Shown piece by piece: positions 17,936-28,797 of a stretch of 64,000 bases of DNA. A program made the position numbers and the translations under genes. Each line of letters starts with the position of its first letter. Within the stretch, counting starts at the first letter, position 1. The notes under the pieces were generated by a model. It ran no database searches. It saw only the letters and a list, made by a program, of their open reading frames with translations, and was not told the DNA's origin. The stretch lies in NCBI GenBank assembly GCA_029237695.1, contig CM055267.1, positions 5,540,036-5,604,035 of the forward strand. Direction: 5' to 3'. Source of the stretch: Conchocele bisecta (lineage: Eukaryota > Mollusca > Bivalvia > Lucinida > Thyasiridae).

Positions 17936-18845
17936 TTGACGCCGTGTCTGTGTATGTGCATGTGTGTTTTTTTTATCAACACTCAATTGCTCAACAAATT
18001 GATAACACACAAGTCAGCCTGGACATGCATACAAGAAATTCCGAACATTTCAGCCATGCATATGCCATGACAAATTCACAACACAGTGAAAAAATAAATA
18101 TATCATGGTAGTATCACATATAGACGCATTGCATACTGGGCAACAACAGGGCATTGGTGCTACAGTAGAACGGCTCTGGACCAGACACATAGAAAACGTC
18201 GATGTGACGGGCTTCACCGTCTACTACGATAATGATCTTGTGCATGTTCACATACCTACCACATACTCTATTACGTAGGGTGATCATATGTGGCTGCGAC
18301 AGATGGGGCTTATGACATTTGTGAGAAGTGTAGCTCCTGATCGACTCACACACTCTTATAGCCTGATAGATAAAGGTTATTTGATGTGTACGTGGCTATA
18401 TGCTACGAGTTCTGCAGCGTGCGATATCGTGCGACTTTAGAAGCGCAATATCGAAGTGGCATATATGAAAATACAAATCAAATAACCTTTTTATATTATA
18501 TACATACATTACTCGTAAATGAAGTAAACACATTAGTGATGCTGAAGGAACTAGTTTACGAGGTGAAACATACCGTAGTTCCGGCACTGACCAACATGAA
18601 CTCGCGAGACGTCCATATGGAAAGACATCGACGGCTTGCATTCCATTTTGTTTCAATGTGAAACAAAAATACATACTTGTACATGTATATAATAATCTAT
18701 AATATTGCTCGTTAAAAGCATGCCAAGTGTTTCATTGATGGAATGGCGAACAGTGCAGATCCTGATCAGACTGGATGTGCACAAGCTGATCTAGATCTAT
18801 ACTGGTCGCCCCATTTCTCCAGTCGGTCACATATCTAAATTACAA
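17936..18845. repeat. Dispersed repeat R copies around 18.2-18.8 kb
   Basis: R-family text appears at about 18285-18345 (TGTGGCTGCGACAGATGGGG, GTGTAGCTCCTGATCGACTC) and 18738-18832 (CAGATCCTGATCAGACTGG, AGCTGATCTAGATCTATACT, CCCATTTCTCCAGTCGGTCA). The two differ in orientation. No gene is seen between. Confidence 0.5.
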
Positions 18846-19490
18846 TGACCTTCTCTAAAACTGGAGACCCTCCCAGGGTGTCCAGTTTAGATAGGCTCAA
18901 CTGTAGAAACTAGCTGCATGAATATCCTTTTGCTCATGTGTGTGTAATGGCTGCACATCTCGCTACCAGTTACTGTTATATGTAGTGGGACTAATAATTA
19001 TTGCATGTTGGCAATAAATACACGTACCAGCAATCAAGAACATAGCCATCATACACGTTCAACAGTAATCAGCTAAAAATATACACGCATGTGAAAATCA
19101 GGGTCTGGATCACGTGGTTTCTGACCGATGTGACGTAATCGTTATTGTCATTTTTACAGATTTTCTTTAAAGTCTTCCTAAAAAACAAATAGATTTTGAT
19201 GATATACAGACAGCACGACAAACATGATGACTTGTGTGTTTTACGAGTGCTACAAAAGTTCATGTGTTTTACGAGTGCTATAAAAGTTCTTCACAATAAC
19301 TTACATTTACATTGCCTAAATTTGTATTTACATCGACGGTAACCGATTCTTCGTCAAAACAGCAAAATTACCAGATGAAAGCAAACTGGGCAATAAAGTG
19401 CAGAGTTCCACATTTGCTGCGCTGTTTCACAAAAATCTGTCATTACGTTAGAAAGATATTAATAGGAAATCTACTGTAAACATATCTAAA
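18846..19490. other. No gene recognised
   Basis: AT-rich, with no repeat family or exon-like island found. Confidence 0.4.
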
Positions 19491-19935
19491 ACAGTGGGTC
19501 GAAGGTCACAATATACGCCCGTCACGGCAAGGCCAGTCAACATGGGGAGATAACTCAATGAAAACCAATAGGGTTCTTCATCTTGCCGTGATAAGAAATG
19601 TATACCGAATTTGGTTACGATCCGTCAAGTAGAACTCGAGTTATTGCATGGACAAGGGTACAGAGTGCGAAAATTAATAATGGCCGCCAACAGGAGCAAG
19701 TCATCAGAAATTTTTGAAAATCAGTCGGGGGTTCTTCGTTTTGCCGTGATAAAAGTGAATACCATCCTTGAAGTAGAACCGAGTTATGCCGTGGACAGGG
19801 ATACATTAAAAATAGCCGTCAGCGGAAGGTAATTTTATGGCGGGTTAACGGAGTGGAAACCAATATTTTACCCGTTAGATGGGGGAAAATACCAAAATCA
19901 GAACTGAATATTTACAGAAATAGGTTTTTATTCAG
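19491..19935 (+). mobile_element. Tandem-core element fragment plus SINE piece
   Basis: It begins GGTCGAAGGTCACAATATAC and GCCCGTCACGGCAAGGCCAG, then two core units (GTCAAGTAGAACTCGAGTTA, ATGGCCGCCAACAGG). From about 19840 a piece of the GTTTAACGGCC SINE follows (CCAAAATCAGAACTGAATAT). It is related to 24582-25069. Confidence 0.5.
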
Positions 19936-19956
19936 ACCCGACCTTCTTTGTGCGAA

Positions 19957-20276
19957 TTGTGGCCTATTGTTGCTAGTTAAGGGCCTGTTCTCTGCAAAAA
20001 AACTCTTTTTCAAGTCGACAATGCCCACATACATTTGCGATGTCCAGACCTTAAACATTATTGAGAATAGTTGATCATGCGAGATGGGACGTTCACATTC
20101 TTTGTTATTGAACAAATTGTGGCCGATTGTTGCTAGTTAAGGGCCTGTTCTCTGCAAAAAAACTCTTTTTCAAGTCGACAATGCCCACATACATTTGCGA
20201 TGTCCAGACCTTAAACATTATTCAGAATAGTTGATCATGCGAGATTGGGACGTTGACATTCTTTGTTATTGAACGA
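19957..20276 (+). repeat. 160-bp recent tandem duplication
   Basis: GGGCCTGTTCTCTGCAAAAA at 19981 recurs at 20141. The two 160-base units differ at only a few positions (for example TTGAGAATAG versus TTCAGAATAG). Confidence 0.85.
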
Positions 20277-22079
20277 TTGCTTATGGCACAATACTGAACA
20301 TGGCCGTGTGATACCAAGTTATACTACTGTGTTTGGTATAGGGCAGCTAAAACACTCCTTCAATTTGAACCCTTAGAATTGTTGTCTGCTGTTGTTTTAG
20401 ATTTTGTCTTAAAAATAAAAACCTGGTTCAACATCATTTTTAGAGCCATTTCCATTGGAACATAAACAGCAGACAAGGGTTAACAAAAGCAAAGTGCCAA
20501 CAACTCATTGTTTGCTTGATGTAGCAGAATCACAGAAGTACAATGTATGGCAGTGTTTGATTTGCTTACTGGCAAGTGTAGGACGTATCGCTCAGAACCC
20601 GGGGCTCTTTTCACTAAGCTTTGTACGATCAAGAAGTTTGTAAGTACAAAACTAAACTCGACAGCAACAATTACTAGCCAATTTTAGAAAATATTTGATG
20701 CAATATTTCAGACTGGTTGGCCAGTACATGTAGGTGGAATAAAGGTAACATTAATGTGTGAAGTAAATTCATAGAAATCTTTGCAAGAACATTTTTATCG
20801 TATGAAGCTTAGTGAAACGGGCCCCAGGCCGGCAGTGCTCAAGCACATCATGTGAACACAGACCAGGTTTGTCGTACAGTAGGCGACTTGGTATTCTGAT
20901 GTGAAGATGGAACATGTAGTGAACACATGCCTGGTCAAACTGGCATTTGCTGGAACCATGCGGTCACATCACAACTCAAATTTGGCTTACATGGTGTGAC
21001 TGAATATAGCATTACAAAACAGCAGCAAAATAAAGTAGTTACAAAGAATTTCAGCTTAATTTGTAATTAGAAAATGAGGTTGGTAGTTGGACGGACAACC
21101 AGACTCAAGTAGGCGCACCCCACTCTCCACCTGCATAACTATCGTTTTCCTCGCCAACCAGACTCCAGTGTAGCCGCCACCAGAATAACGCCACATGGAA
21201 ACGAACATCTGTGAATATGTGAGATTGAAAACAACAAGCACTATCACACATGCACCAGAACGTCAACAATTGCTATTCCAACTAACAGAAACAATAATGC
21301 ATAATGTTGATGATCACTGGCACAACACGGTATGAAAGATGGTGGTAGGACAATTCAATATATACAGAATGTGCAGTACAAATATATACACATAATACAA
21401 TGGTTGACAATGTAACGTGTATACAAGATCATATATTCAACAATCTGGCAGCTAGCGAAAATGGGAACCAAATATGGCAGCTCCAGCAACGGGAAGCTTT
21501 CAGAATACAATATTGTGATGTAACAGATGGTGGCCATACAGTAACCATCGACTCCCACTTGGTTATACTGTAGCAGCAGATAGTTGATCAGCCATTCTTA
21601 GAGCAAGTCATTTATCACCACAATGATCATTTACTTTCTATTACCGAATGTAATTATTGGCATAACATTGCATTACATACACATTGGCAATTGCCAGATT
21701 TGATATAAGGAGCAGTTGGCTAGTTTCCATACTAGTCACTGAAAAGCAAAATTTATCAACTGTACTGACTTTTTGCAATATAATATACAATATAAAGTTA
21801 GATGGCTAATTCAAACAATTTAAATACCTCAATAGCGTATCTACAGTGATGAACGTTAGTCCAATGGGACTGAAATATTAATAAGCAATAAAAGCTGGTC
21901 AATGGGCACTTCTAATGTTTAAACTTGTTTATTTTCAGTAATGTTTTGTTTACCTCATCCATGGGAAACTAGTTTTAAGATGGTTGAAGCTCATTAATAT
22001 GCAGTGACAATATTCGCAGTATGCACTCATTAAATGTAGCGATGTTGCAGTATACACACGGGTACATCTTGTGTCGAGG
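20277..22079. other. No gene recognised
   Basis: About 1.8 kb of AT-rich sequence. Only the short GTGAAACGGGCCCC repeat near 20813 is recognised. Short open frames have no family motif. Confidence 0.4.
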
Positions 22080-22345
22080 TTAATACTCTGGAGTATGGTG
22101 ACAAAAACATCGCACAGCTCATGTGGCCATGACTAGAGAAATGGGGCTAACAGGATTTGTGATCAGTGTAGCTCCTGACCAAACAGCACACTTCTGAATC
22201 AAGATAACGACCTATAATGCTTGGTAGAAGCGTGACTGTGTGTCCTTCATGAAATAGTGACCAGTGCAGGTCCCGATCAGACGGACTGATTTGGATTTAC
22301 ACACAAACCCATAAGTCCCATTTCTGCAGACACGGCCACATATAC
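22080..22345 (+). repeat. Dispersed repeat R, two halves facing each other
   Basis: CATGACTAGAGAAATGGGGC and TGATCAGTGTAGCTCCTGAC at about 22128-22178 are followed by the opposite orientation at about 22258-22340 (GACCAGTGCAGGTCCCGATC, CCCATTTCTGCAGACACGGC). The pair can fold back on itself. Confidence 0.5.
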
Positions 22346-22560
22346 ACACAACACTAGTTCATGCGTGTTAAAGGCACTGTTTCAGATATTAAATATGTGG
22401 TTTTTCACTTTGTAGACCGCATATGATTTAAATGTAGACTGAATATGATCTAAATAAAGACTGCAAATGATCTAAATAAGTATAATTCACCAAATTATTC
22501 GCTCAAATCCAAGGATTATTCTACTATACGATTATAGCCCTAGATAAGAAGGGGGAGCGA

Positions 22561-22692
22561 TTTGTGAATGGGGTTTACGTACCAGCAACAGGCAATGTCA
22601 TGAAGGAACAATTGGAGAAAAAGTGAATCGGAATGGAGTTTACGTACATGTACCAGCAACAGCCAATGTCATGTAGGAACAATTGGAGAAAA
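22561..22692 (+). repeat. Imperfect 68-bp tandem duplication
   Basis: TTTACGTACCAGCAACAGGC and GAACAATTGGAGAAAA recur about 68 bases later with a small insertion (TTTACGTACATGTACCAGC). Confidence 0.7.
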
Positions 22693-24131
22693 CGAGATGG
22701 CCGCGGCCCGCATGTCATGCCCGACGAGGCTTTGATAGTAAACCAAAAAACTTTAACCAAAAACTTTAACCCGGACGCACGTACGTACGCCAATGTGACG
22801 ACTATATCTCGCTGTTCGCAAGCGGGAGCGACAATGATGATTTTTAATAATGAAATGATAATACTATACTACATATTTACTTTATGAAAGTTTGACTGTT
22901 TTCAGGCAATTAAAATAGATTCAGATATACAATTCAACTAGATATTAAACTAGTTGTTACAAAACGTTTATCATCATTCTCTGCATATATACGACCCAGT
23001 GCCTTTAACATGGCGTAGTAACGCGTAATACGAGGCATCCTAACAAAGTGGTTCAAGAGATTTTGACCAGAGTAGCTCCTGATAAGCTACAATATTACAG
23101 ATAGCTTTCCTGAATATTTTCATTGGCGATTAAAACTATCAGGAGAGCAGAGCATGTGTACGCACACATTTAGGCCATCATAGTGCATCATATATCAAGT
23201 GGATAAATAAAAAGCAAACGAGTTTCAAATCTCAAGAATACAAAGGATGTCATCTGTACAACTGTCGGTGCCCAGCTGGCTCCCAAACACATTTAGAGGA
23301 CAGCTACCTTATAGGAGCAGCTAGCAATAGTCCTGCACTGCCATCAGTAATAAAATGTGGCTGTGACTGGAGAAATGGGGCTTATGGGTTTTGTGACCAG
23401 TGTAGATCCAGATCAGCTTGTGCGTCTGCACATTGCTCAGGATCTGCATTGTTGGCTATTCCATCAATGAAATACCCATTATGCTTCTAACAGTATACAG
23501 GGGTGGGAATTTTCAGGATATATCCTGAAATCAGGATTTGAGGTTCCTAATAATTGCAGAAAAATACTAATGTTTCAACATGGGAAGCATACTTTTACAC
23601 ATTTGTGGGTGCAAAAATATGTTTGTTTAGCCATTTTCAAGATTTTGCATTTGGAAGTGTTCCCACCCCTGAATATAGGTCGCTATCAGGATAAAGGGGT
23701 GCGTGCAAGGAGCTGCATGGGTCACGAATCCCAGCCACATATGCGATGGGTGATCGATATATTCCGAGAATATTACTTTTATTATGCGACATATGCATAT
23801 GAAAGATGCTGTCAATATACATTGTTCTATTCCGGACAGTGGTCGTTAAAAAATCATCCGATATCCAAACGTTGTGTTTATCTTGATTGCCAAGGTAACG
23901 CCATGTCGTACTACCGGGGGCACTTCTGACATTGGAAATGACGTCAAGAAGGGAAAACACCAAGAAATAAATGATGGCGCTGTTTAAAATGTAAAAAAGA
24001 AATACTATAAAAAAATTAAAACGTGTTTTCATCAGGACCCTGTGTAAATTGGTTTAATTGAAGATATATCACGATGCTAGGTTTTGAAGAAAAAAATAAA
24101 TATATATACATGTACATGTATATAAAAAATA
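22693..24131. other. No gene; repeat R at 23345-23470
   Basis: An R-family copy (TGGCTGTGACTGGAGAAATG, GTGACCAGTGTAGATCCAGA) lies at about 23355-23470. The remainder is unassigned and AT-rich. Confidence 0.4.
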
Positions 24132-24270
24132 CCTAGAAAATGTTTTCATAGAACACGGATGCCCCACATATCATTATGATAGTAAACGAGACAAAATTCC
24201 AAGTCCGAAACGGGGAGATAATCCACGGCTCAGTGTCAAAGCAAAAATAGAAATTCACTTTGTGCATCAA
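24132..24270 (+). mobile_element. CTAGAAAATGTTTTC-type element, 5' fragment
   Basis: CCTAGAAAATGTTTTCATAG and ATGCCCCACATATCATTATG, then GAGATAATCCACGGCTCAGT. It matches the start of the element at 62714-63306; the rest is missing. Confidence 0.5.
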
Positions 24271-24365
24271 GCCTCCAGTTGTTTGGGTTTAGAAGTCTCC
24301 AGTTGGGATTCCGGTAAGGATGAATCCCGATCATGAAATTACCCAACACATGCTCCCACCTGCCA
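24271..24365 (+). mobile_element. GTTTAACGGCC-type SINE, 3' fragment
   Basis: GTCTCCAGTTGGGATTCCGG, TGAATCCCGATCATGAAATT and CCCACCTGCCACC match the end of the complete copy at 15887-16293. Confidence 0.5.
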
Positions 24366-24379
24366 CCAAAAAACACAGT

Positions 24380-24536
24380 GAACGTTGAGCACGACGCACA
24401 CAGTGGACCTGCTGCTGACCGACGACTGACCATTAGAAAAAATGTTATCCAACTTGGTTCAAGCTACAGAACTGCCCAAACAATTGTAGTACATGACTTG
24501 GGAATACAACGTTTGTATGCCCGTAAGGAGAAATGA
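24380..24536 (+). pseudogene. mariner transposase HTH remnant
   Basis: The frame to the TGA at 24534-24536 reads DRRLTIRKNVIQLGSSYRTA, QTIVVHDLGIQRLYARK. This fits the second helix-turn-helix of mariner-type transposases (pattern RRLTI..I...LGIS.G..Q.I....LG...). It is cut short before the catalytic domain, so it is a dead fragment. Confidence 0.5.
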
Positions 24537-24581
24537 ACCAATGATCAGCAGTGCGAACATGTCAAACGAAAAAACAATAAC

Positions 24582-25069
24582 AACAAGAGAGCCGAAGGTC
24601 ATAATATGCGCCTGTCGAGGCAAGGCCAGTCAACACCTCACTAAAAACCAAGTGTTCTTCCTCTTGCCATGATAAACATGTGTGCCAAACCTGGTTATGA
24701 ACTGTCAAGTAGAACTCTAGTTATTGCATGGGCAAGGGTACAGAGTGCGAACATTAAAAATGGCCGCCAAGGAGAGTAAGTCATTGGAAATTTTTGAAAA
24801 TCAATACGGTTCATCTTCTTGCGTTGATAAACATGTATACCAAATTTGGTTACGATCCGTCAAGTAGAACTTTTTGTTATTGCGTGAACAAGGATACAGA
24901 GTGTGAAAATTGAAAATGGCCGCCAATGGCAAATAAGAAACTTTGTAAAATGAACAGGATTCTTCGTCTTGCCGCGATAAACATGTATACCGAATTTGGT
25001 TACAAATTTGGTTTCGATCCGTCAATTCAAACTCTAGTTATTGCATGGACAAGCTCTAAACGGCATATA
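24582..25069 (+). mobile_element. Tandem-core element, AACAAGAGAGCCG start
   Basis: It starts ACAACAAGAGAGCCGAAGGT and carries three to four core units with AACATGTATACCAAATTTGG, TTACGATCCGTCAAGTAGAA and ATGGCCGCCAA. It runs directly into the next element. Confidence 0.5.
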
Positions 25070-25116
25070 ATAAGAGGGCCATTGTGGCCCTATATCGCCC
25101 ATCGGTTTATTATATA

Positions 25117-26158
25117 CAGGCTACGCTCGTTTACTCAAAGTCGCTTACGTCGAAATCACCGGTTATGTCGAATTACTAGCACGGTCCCGTTTAAAATCCT
25201 ATTATTTTCCATATAACTAAGTTCGGTTAAGTCAAATTTCGATAACTCAAATTTTCCGTTTATTCGAAGGTATATTTAGGTCCCGAAAACGTAAATCTAC
25301 TGTATTTCACACTCGTTAAGTCGAAATGTCAATTTGCGGAGGTAAGTAGATGTTTGTCACCTGCAGTTTACCTGATCAAAGTCGGGTATTCAGACTGTAG
25401 TTAAAGGTGTTTGCGTTGACACTGATTAAACAGGCCTCCCGAAATGACCGTCGGTGATCATTAAGTGGTGAGCAATAAATGGCAACTATTTTAATTGGAC
25501 TGGCATTAAATGCTTTTACTCGAACGTTAATTAAAGTGAACACAAGTTGCGCGATTAGAAATGAGTGAAATATTTCACTCGATCGTGTGTATATATCTCC
25601 CGAATGTGACAGCATCAGTATAGGGACGAAACATTGAATGGGCGAGTTTTATGTTCTAAACATTATTAGTTTGCACAATCAAGTCTGGTCAGAAATAATC
25701 ATTTATAATAGTGTTACAAATCAGTATTTCTTGTTGTTTTGTGTTGTTTCCGTGTATAATTTATTAAAATAATTCATAAAATATTATGTTCTTGTTATTA
25801 TTTAGTTCATTGGTGAACTGAATATGTACATATCGCTACATGCACAGGTCACGTGTGCCACATCCGGGTTATCTATTAATTACACACAGACATGCATATG
25901 TGTATTTGTAAACAAACCGAAAGTGTTTAAATATGATTTGTATTAGAAACAGCATTTAACATGTATCCATGTACATTTAATTGCTAAAATAAATCATATT
26001 TACTACTCAAGGCTACATCAGCAAGTAATCATTTGGTTCTAACTGTCAATACAATAGTTTGTTGTCCGACAGGTTGCGTACTACGGATACGTCAAACTAC
26101 GGTTAACTCAAAGTATTTTTTTATCTCCCTTCGAATTCGAGTAAGTGAGTGTGGCCTG
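25117..26158. mobile_element. Tigger/pogo-like non-autonomous element
   Basis: Imperfect terminal inverted repeats: CAGGCTACGCTCGTTTACTC at the left and, on the - strand from the right, CAGGCCACACTCACTTACTC. Both ends abut TA, the target duplication of the Tc1/mariner superfamily. The subterminal TCGAATTACTAG and GTTAAGTCAAATTTCG text is typical of Tigger ends. No transposase frame remains. Confidence 0.6.
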
Positions 26159-26540
26159 TATATATACGCAAGTAAATATGAGTAAATTCTATGAAGTTTT
26201 GTCAAAACCAGTCTGGTGATTATAATGGGAAGACATTGTTTAAAGATTTTGTCCAACTTTATACGGTGGCCATCTTGGATTATGTGACGATCTCCAATTA
26301 AATTTTATGTAAATGGTGCACTGAAAGTCACTAACTATAAAGTTTGGCCAGCATCAGCCAAGCAGTTCACGAGAAGACGTTAGAACCTTTGACCTTTTGG
26401 TGGCCATATTGGATGACCTAATCATCCGATTTCGACAAAAAATGATCCAGAGTGATATGTTATATGTGACATGACCATATTCGGTCATGTGAAATTTGAC
26501 CCCTAGTTGACCCGCCTGGCCCGCCCATTTTTGACTCAAG

Positions 26541-26730
26541 GCCCTTCCCCTAAAATAGGATTACGAATATCGTAATACTCACATAAGGGGTATAACCAGA
26601 TTCAACTGTCACATACAAAATGCCAAAGACGTATGTGAGGGCCAAACCAGGTCTCCAGTCGGGATTCCGGTAAGGATGAACCCCGATCGTTAAATTACCC
26701 ATCGCGTGCTCCCAGCAGCCACCCACTGAA
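26541..26730 (+). mobile_element. GTTTAACGGCC-type SINE, 3' part
   Basis: GGCCCTTCCCCTAAAATAGG through CCAGTCGGGATTCCGGTAAG to CAGCCACCCACTG, the 3' half of the complete copy at 15887-16293, set inside the tandem-core element. Confidence 0.6.
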
Positions 26731-27424
26731 AAATATGTAAATGCTGCACTGAAAGACAATAACTATGAAGTTTGGCCAGTATCCGCCAAGTGGTTCACAA
26801 GAAGACATTTACAAATTTTATACGGCGGCCATCTTGGATTATGTGACGATCTCAAATTTGAAAAATATGTAAATGCTGCACAGAAAGACAATGAAGTTTG
26901 GCCAGCATCAGCCGAGCAGTTCACGAGAAGACGATGTTTCAAATCTCTAATTAAAGGATGACCTTTCAGTGGCCATCTTGGATAATGTAATCATTCGATT
27001 TCAACAAAAATACTCCAGAGTGATTGGCTTGTCCATATTCGGCCAACCATAGTAGAACTCTAGTTAATGTCTGGACAAGCTGTGCCCACACGCCCATACA
27101 AGGTGAATACATAATAGGTCCCGTTTTTTCAAACGGGCATATAAAAACATGTCCCAGGTAGTGTATACATATGTTCCTTAATATGGTAACTTATGAATTT
27201 ATTGAAAAGTTTTAGTTTGATGTATTTCATTTCAAGATATACTCACACGGAATGTGGAGAATATATCTTAAGAAATAATGAATATACAAATGTATTCTCG
27301 GAATTGATTGACCTTCCCTCATAGGTATCACATAAGAGCAGCAAGTGATGTGAAACACGAATGAAATGGAATGGAAATTTATGGCCCACCAACACACCAA
27401 GAGTATATTTGGGGCCAAAATTAA

Positions 27425-27580
27425 ACTAGAAAATGTGGTCTCTCGATGCACTTAGGGCCCCTACAGGTGATTTGAGAAACTTTTACAAAAACTTCCAAAA
27501 AATAAACGGACGGACAGGACAGCGACAGCGGACAGACGGGGCGAAACTATAGGGCACTGCCAATTCTCGGCGGGGCCCTA
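27425..27580 (+). mobile_element. ACTAGAAAATGTG mini-element without core units
   Basis: ACTAGAAAATGTGGTCTCTC, then GGGCCCCTACAGGTGATTTG, a GGACGGACAGGAC run, and GGGGCGAAACTATAGGGC at the end. It has the start, microsatellite and end of the tandem-core families but no core repeat between them. A sister is at 33515-33640. Confidence 0.55.
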
Positions 27581-27639
27581 ATGAATGTATGGACACACCA
27601 GACAATTTTGTAATCAAGAAATAGATCTTAGTATAGTTT

Positions 27640-27835
27640 GTTTGTTGGGGTTTAACGGCCTATCAATAGCTAAGGTCATTTAAGGCTGGGTCAATGGGTT
27701 TAGTACTAAAACCCATATATTACCTGTATAAATGGGGAGAAAATTCCAAAATCAGAACTGAATATTTACAATAAAAAAACTATATTCAGCCCTGAAATCA
27801 GAATAATCCTGATCTGATGCCAGGTCCTCGTCTTA
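27640..27835 (+). mobile_element. GTTTAACGGCC-type SINE, 5' half
   Basis: GTTTGTTGGGGTTTAACGGC, CTATCAATAGCTAAGGTCAT, CAAAATCAGAACTGAATATT and CCTGATCTGATGCCAGGTCC, in the family order. Confidence 0.6.
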
Positions 27836-28505
27836 GTATAGTAGCATCTCAATTACTGATGTTCAACATACTGTAGCATGGAATTGTCACAATTATAAAT
27901 ACTACAAATTTCCATTGGAAACTGAAATATACATGCAAAGTGAATGGATATTCTAAATATGTGATGTGCCATGAGAAAATACTGAAATGACGCTGCAACC
28001 TGTTTAGCTCCGGACCAGCTTGATCATACACATACCCTGTTTCAAAGCAGGCGTGACAAATTATTTAAACGTTATTCAGAGATCATGAAATATGTCTGAT
28101 ATAGACTATTGCAAGTAGGAAAGACTAGTGAAGAGCAGACATGTGCCAGTGTCCACAAGGACTTTGCAACGTAATCTACTCTAGAGGACACTGTAGACGA
28201 CACAATTATATGGCAAATGATCAGAGACTCTCTACAGAAATTTGTAGTCCGCTACAGATCATGATTTTGGGAAAATGTATATATTTCAAGATGCCCCATG
28301 GCATAGGCCGTATGGTAGAGAATGTGTGGCTATTCATTAAAAGAAAGCTTCAGTTTCAAATCTGACAAATCAGATCAAACGATGATCTATTCAATGTGAT
28401 TGTATCTATTTGGGTGAGCAGCATTCCAGAATACACCCTGAACCTAGTCATAGTTACCTTGATGAATTTCAATTGAAGTGTAATCCGACAAAATACTGAG
28501 GTAGG
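27836..28505. other. No gene recognised
   Basis: AT-rich sequence downstream of KAT6. A short R-like phrase (TGTTTAGCTCCGGACCAGCT) is near 28000. Nothing else is seen. Confidence 0.4.
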
Positions 28506-28511
28506 TTTATT
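28506..28511 (-). terminator. Candidate poly(A) signal for KAT6
   Basis: TTTATT on the + strand is AATAAA on the - strand, about 290 bases past the KAT6 stop. It is the first canonical signal downstream. Use is not shown. Confidence 0.45.
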
Positions 28512-28797
28512 GTGTTCAACAGATTGTTCACCTGCATATACCCCGATCTTTACTGGTCTATACTTGCAGACTTCGCCATCAGGACAACATTGTCTTACCA
28601 AATACTTATGGCATGGGACTGTATCCTAGACTACTGTTATCCAGAGTGCAACAGTGACAACTGTTAGGCCAGCATCGTCATTGCACATCACATAGTACAC
28701 CCAATAGCAGTTATACCATACACTACACACTGCTGCCATGTAAAGTGAGCACTTACACGCTTTAAGAATTTAATAAAAACCTAATGTTCAGCAAATG
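28512..28797 (-). other. KAT6 3' UTR (inferred)
   Basis: Non-coding sequence between the stop codon and the first AATAAA on the - strand. No repeat is seen in it. Confidence 0.45.

Larger units (their letters stand above)
25070..27147 (+). mobile_element. AAGAGGGCCATTGTGGCCC element, twice interrupted
   Basis: The 5' hairpin GGGCCATTGTGGCCC is at 25075-25089. Core units have CTTGGATTATGTGACGATCT and GAAGTTTGGCCAGCATC. The 3' end is CCCGTTTTTTCAAACGGG plus CATATAAAAA (27122-27147). A Tigger-like element (25117-26158) and a SINE piece (26541-26730) are inside it. Confidence 0.5.
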
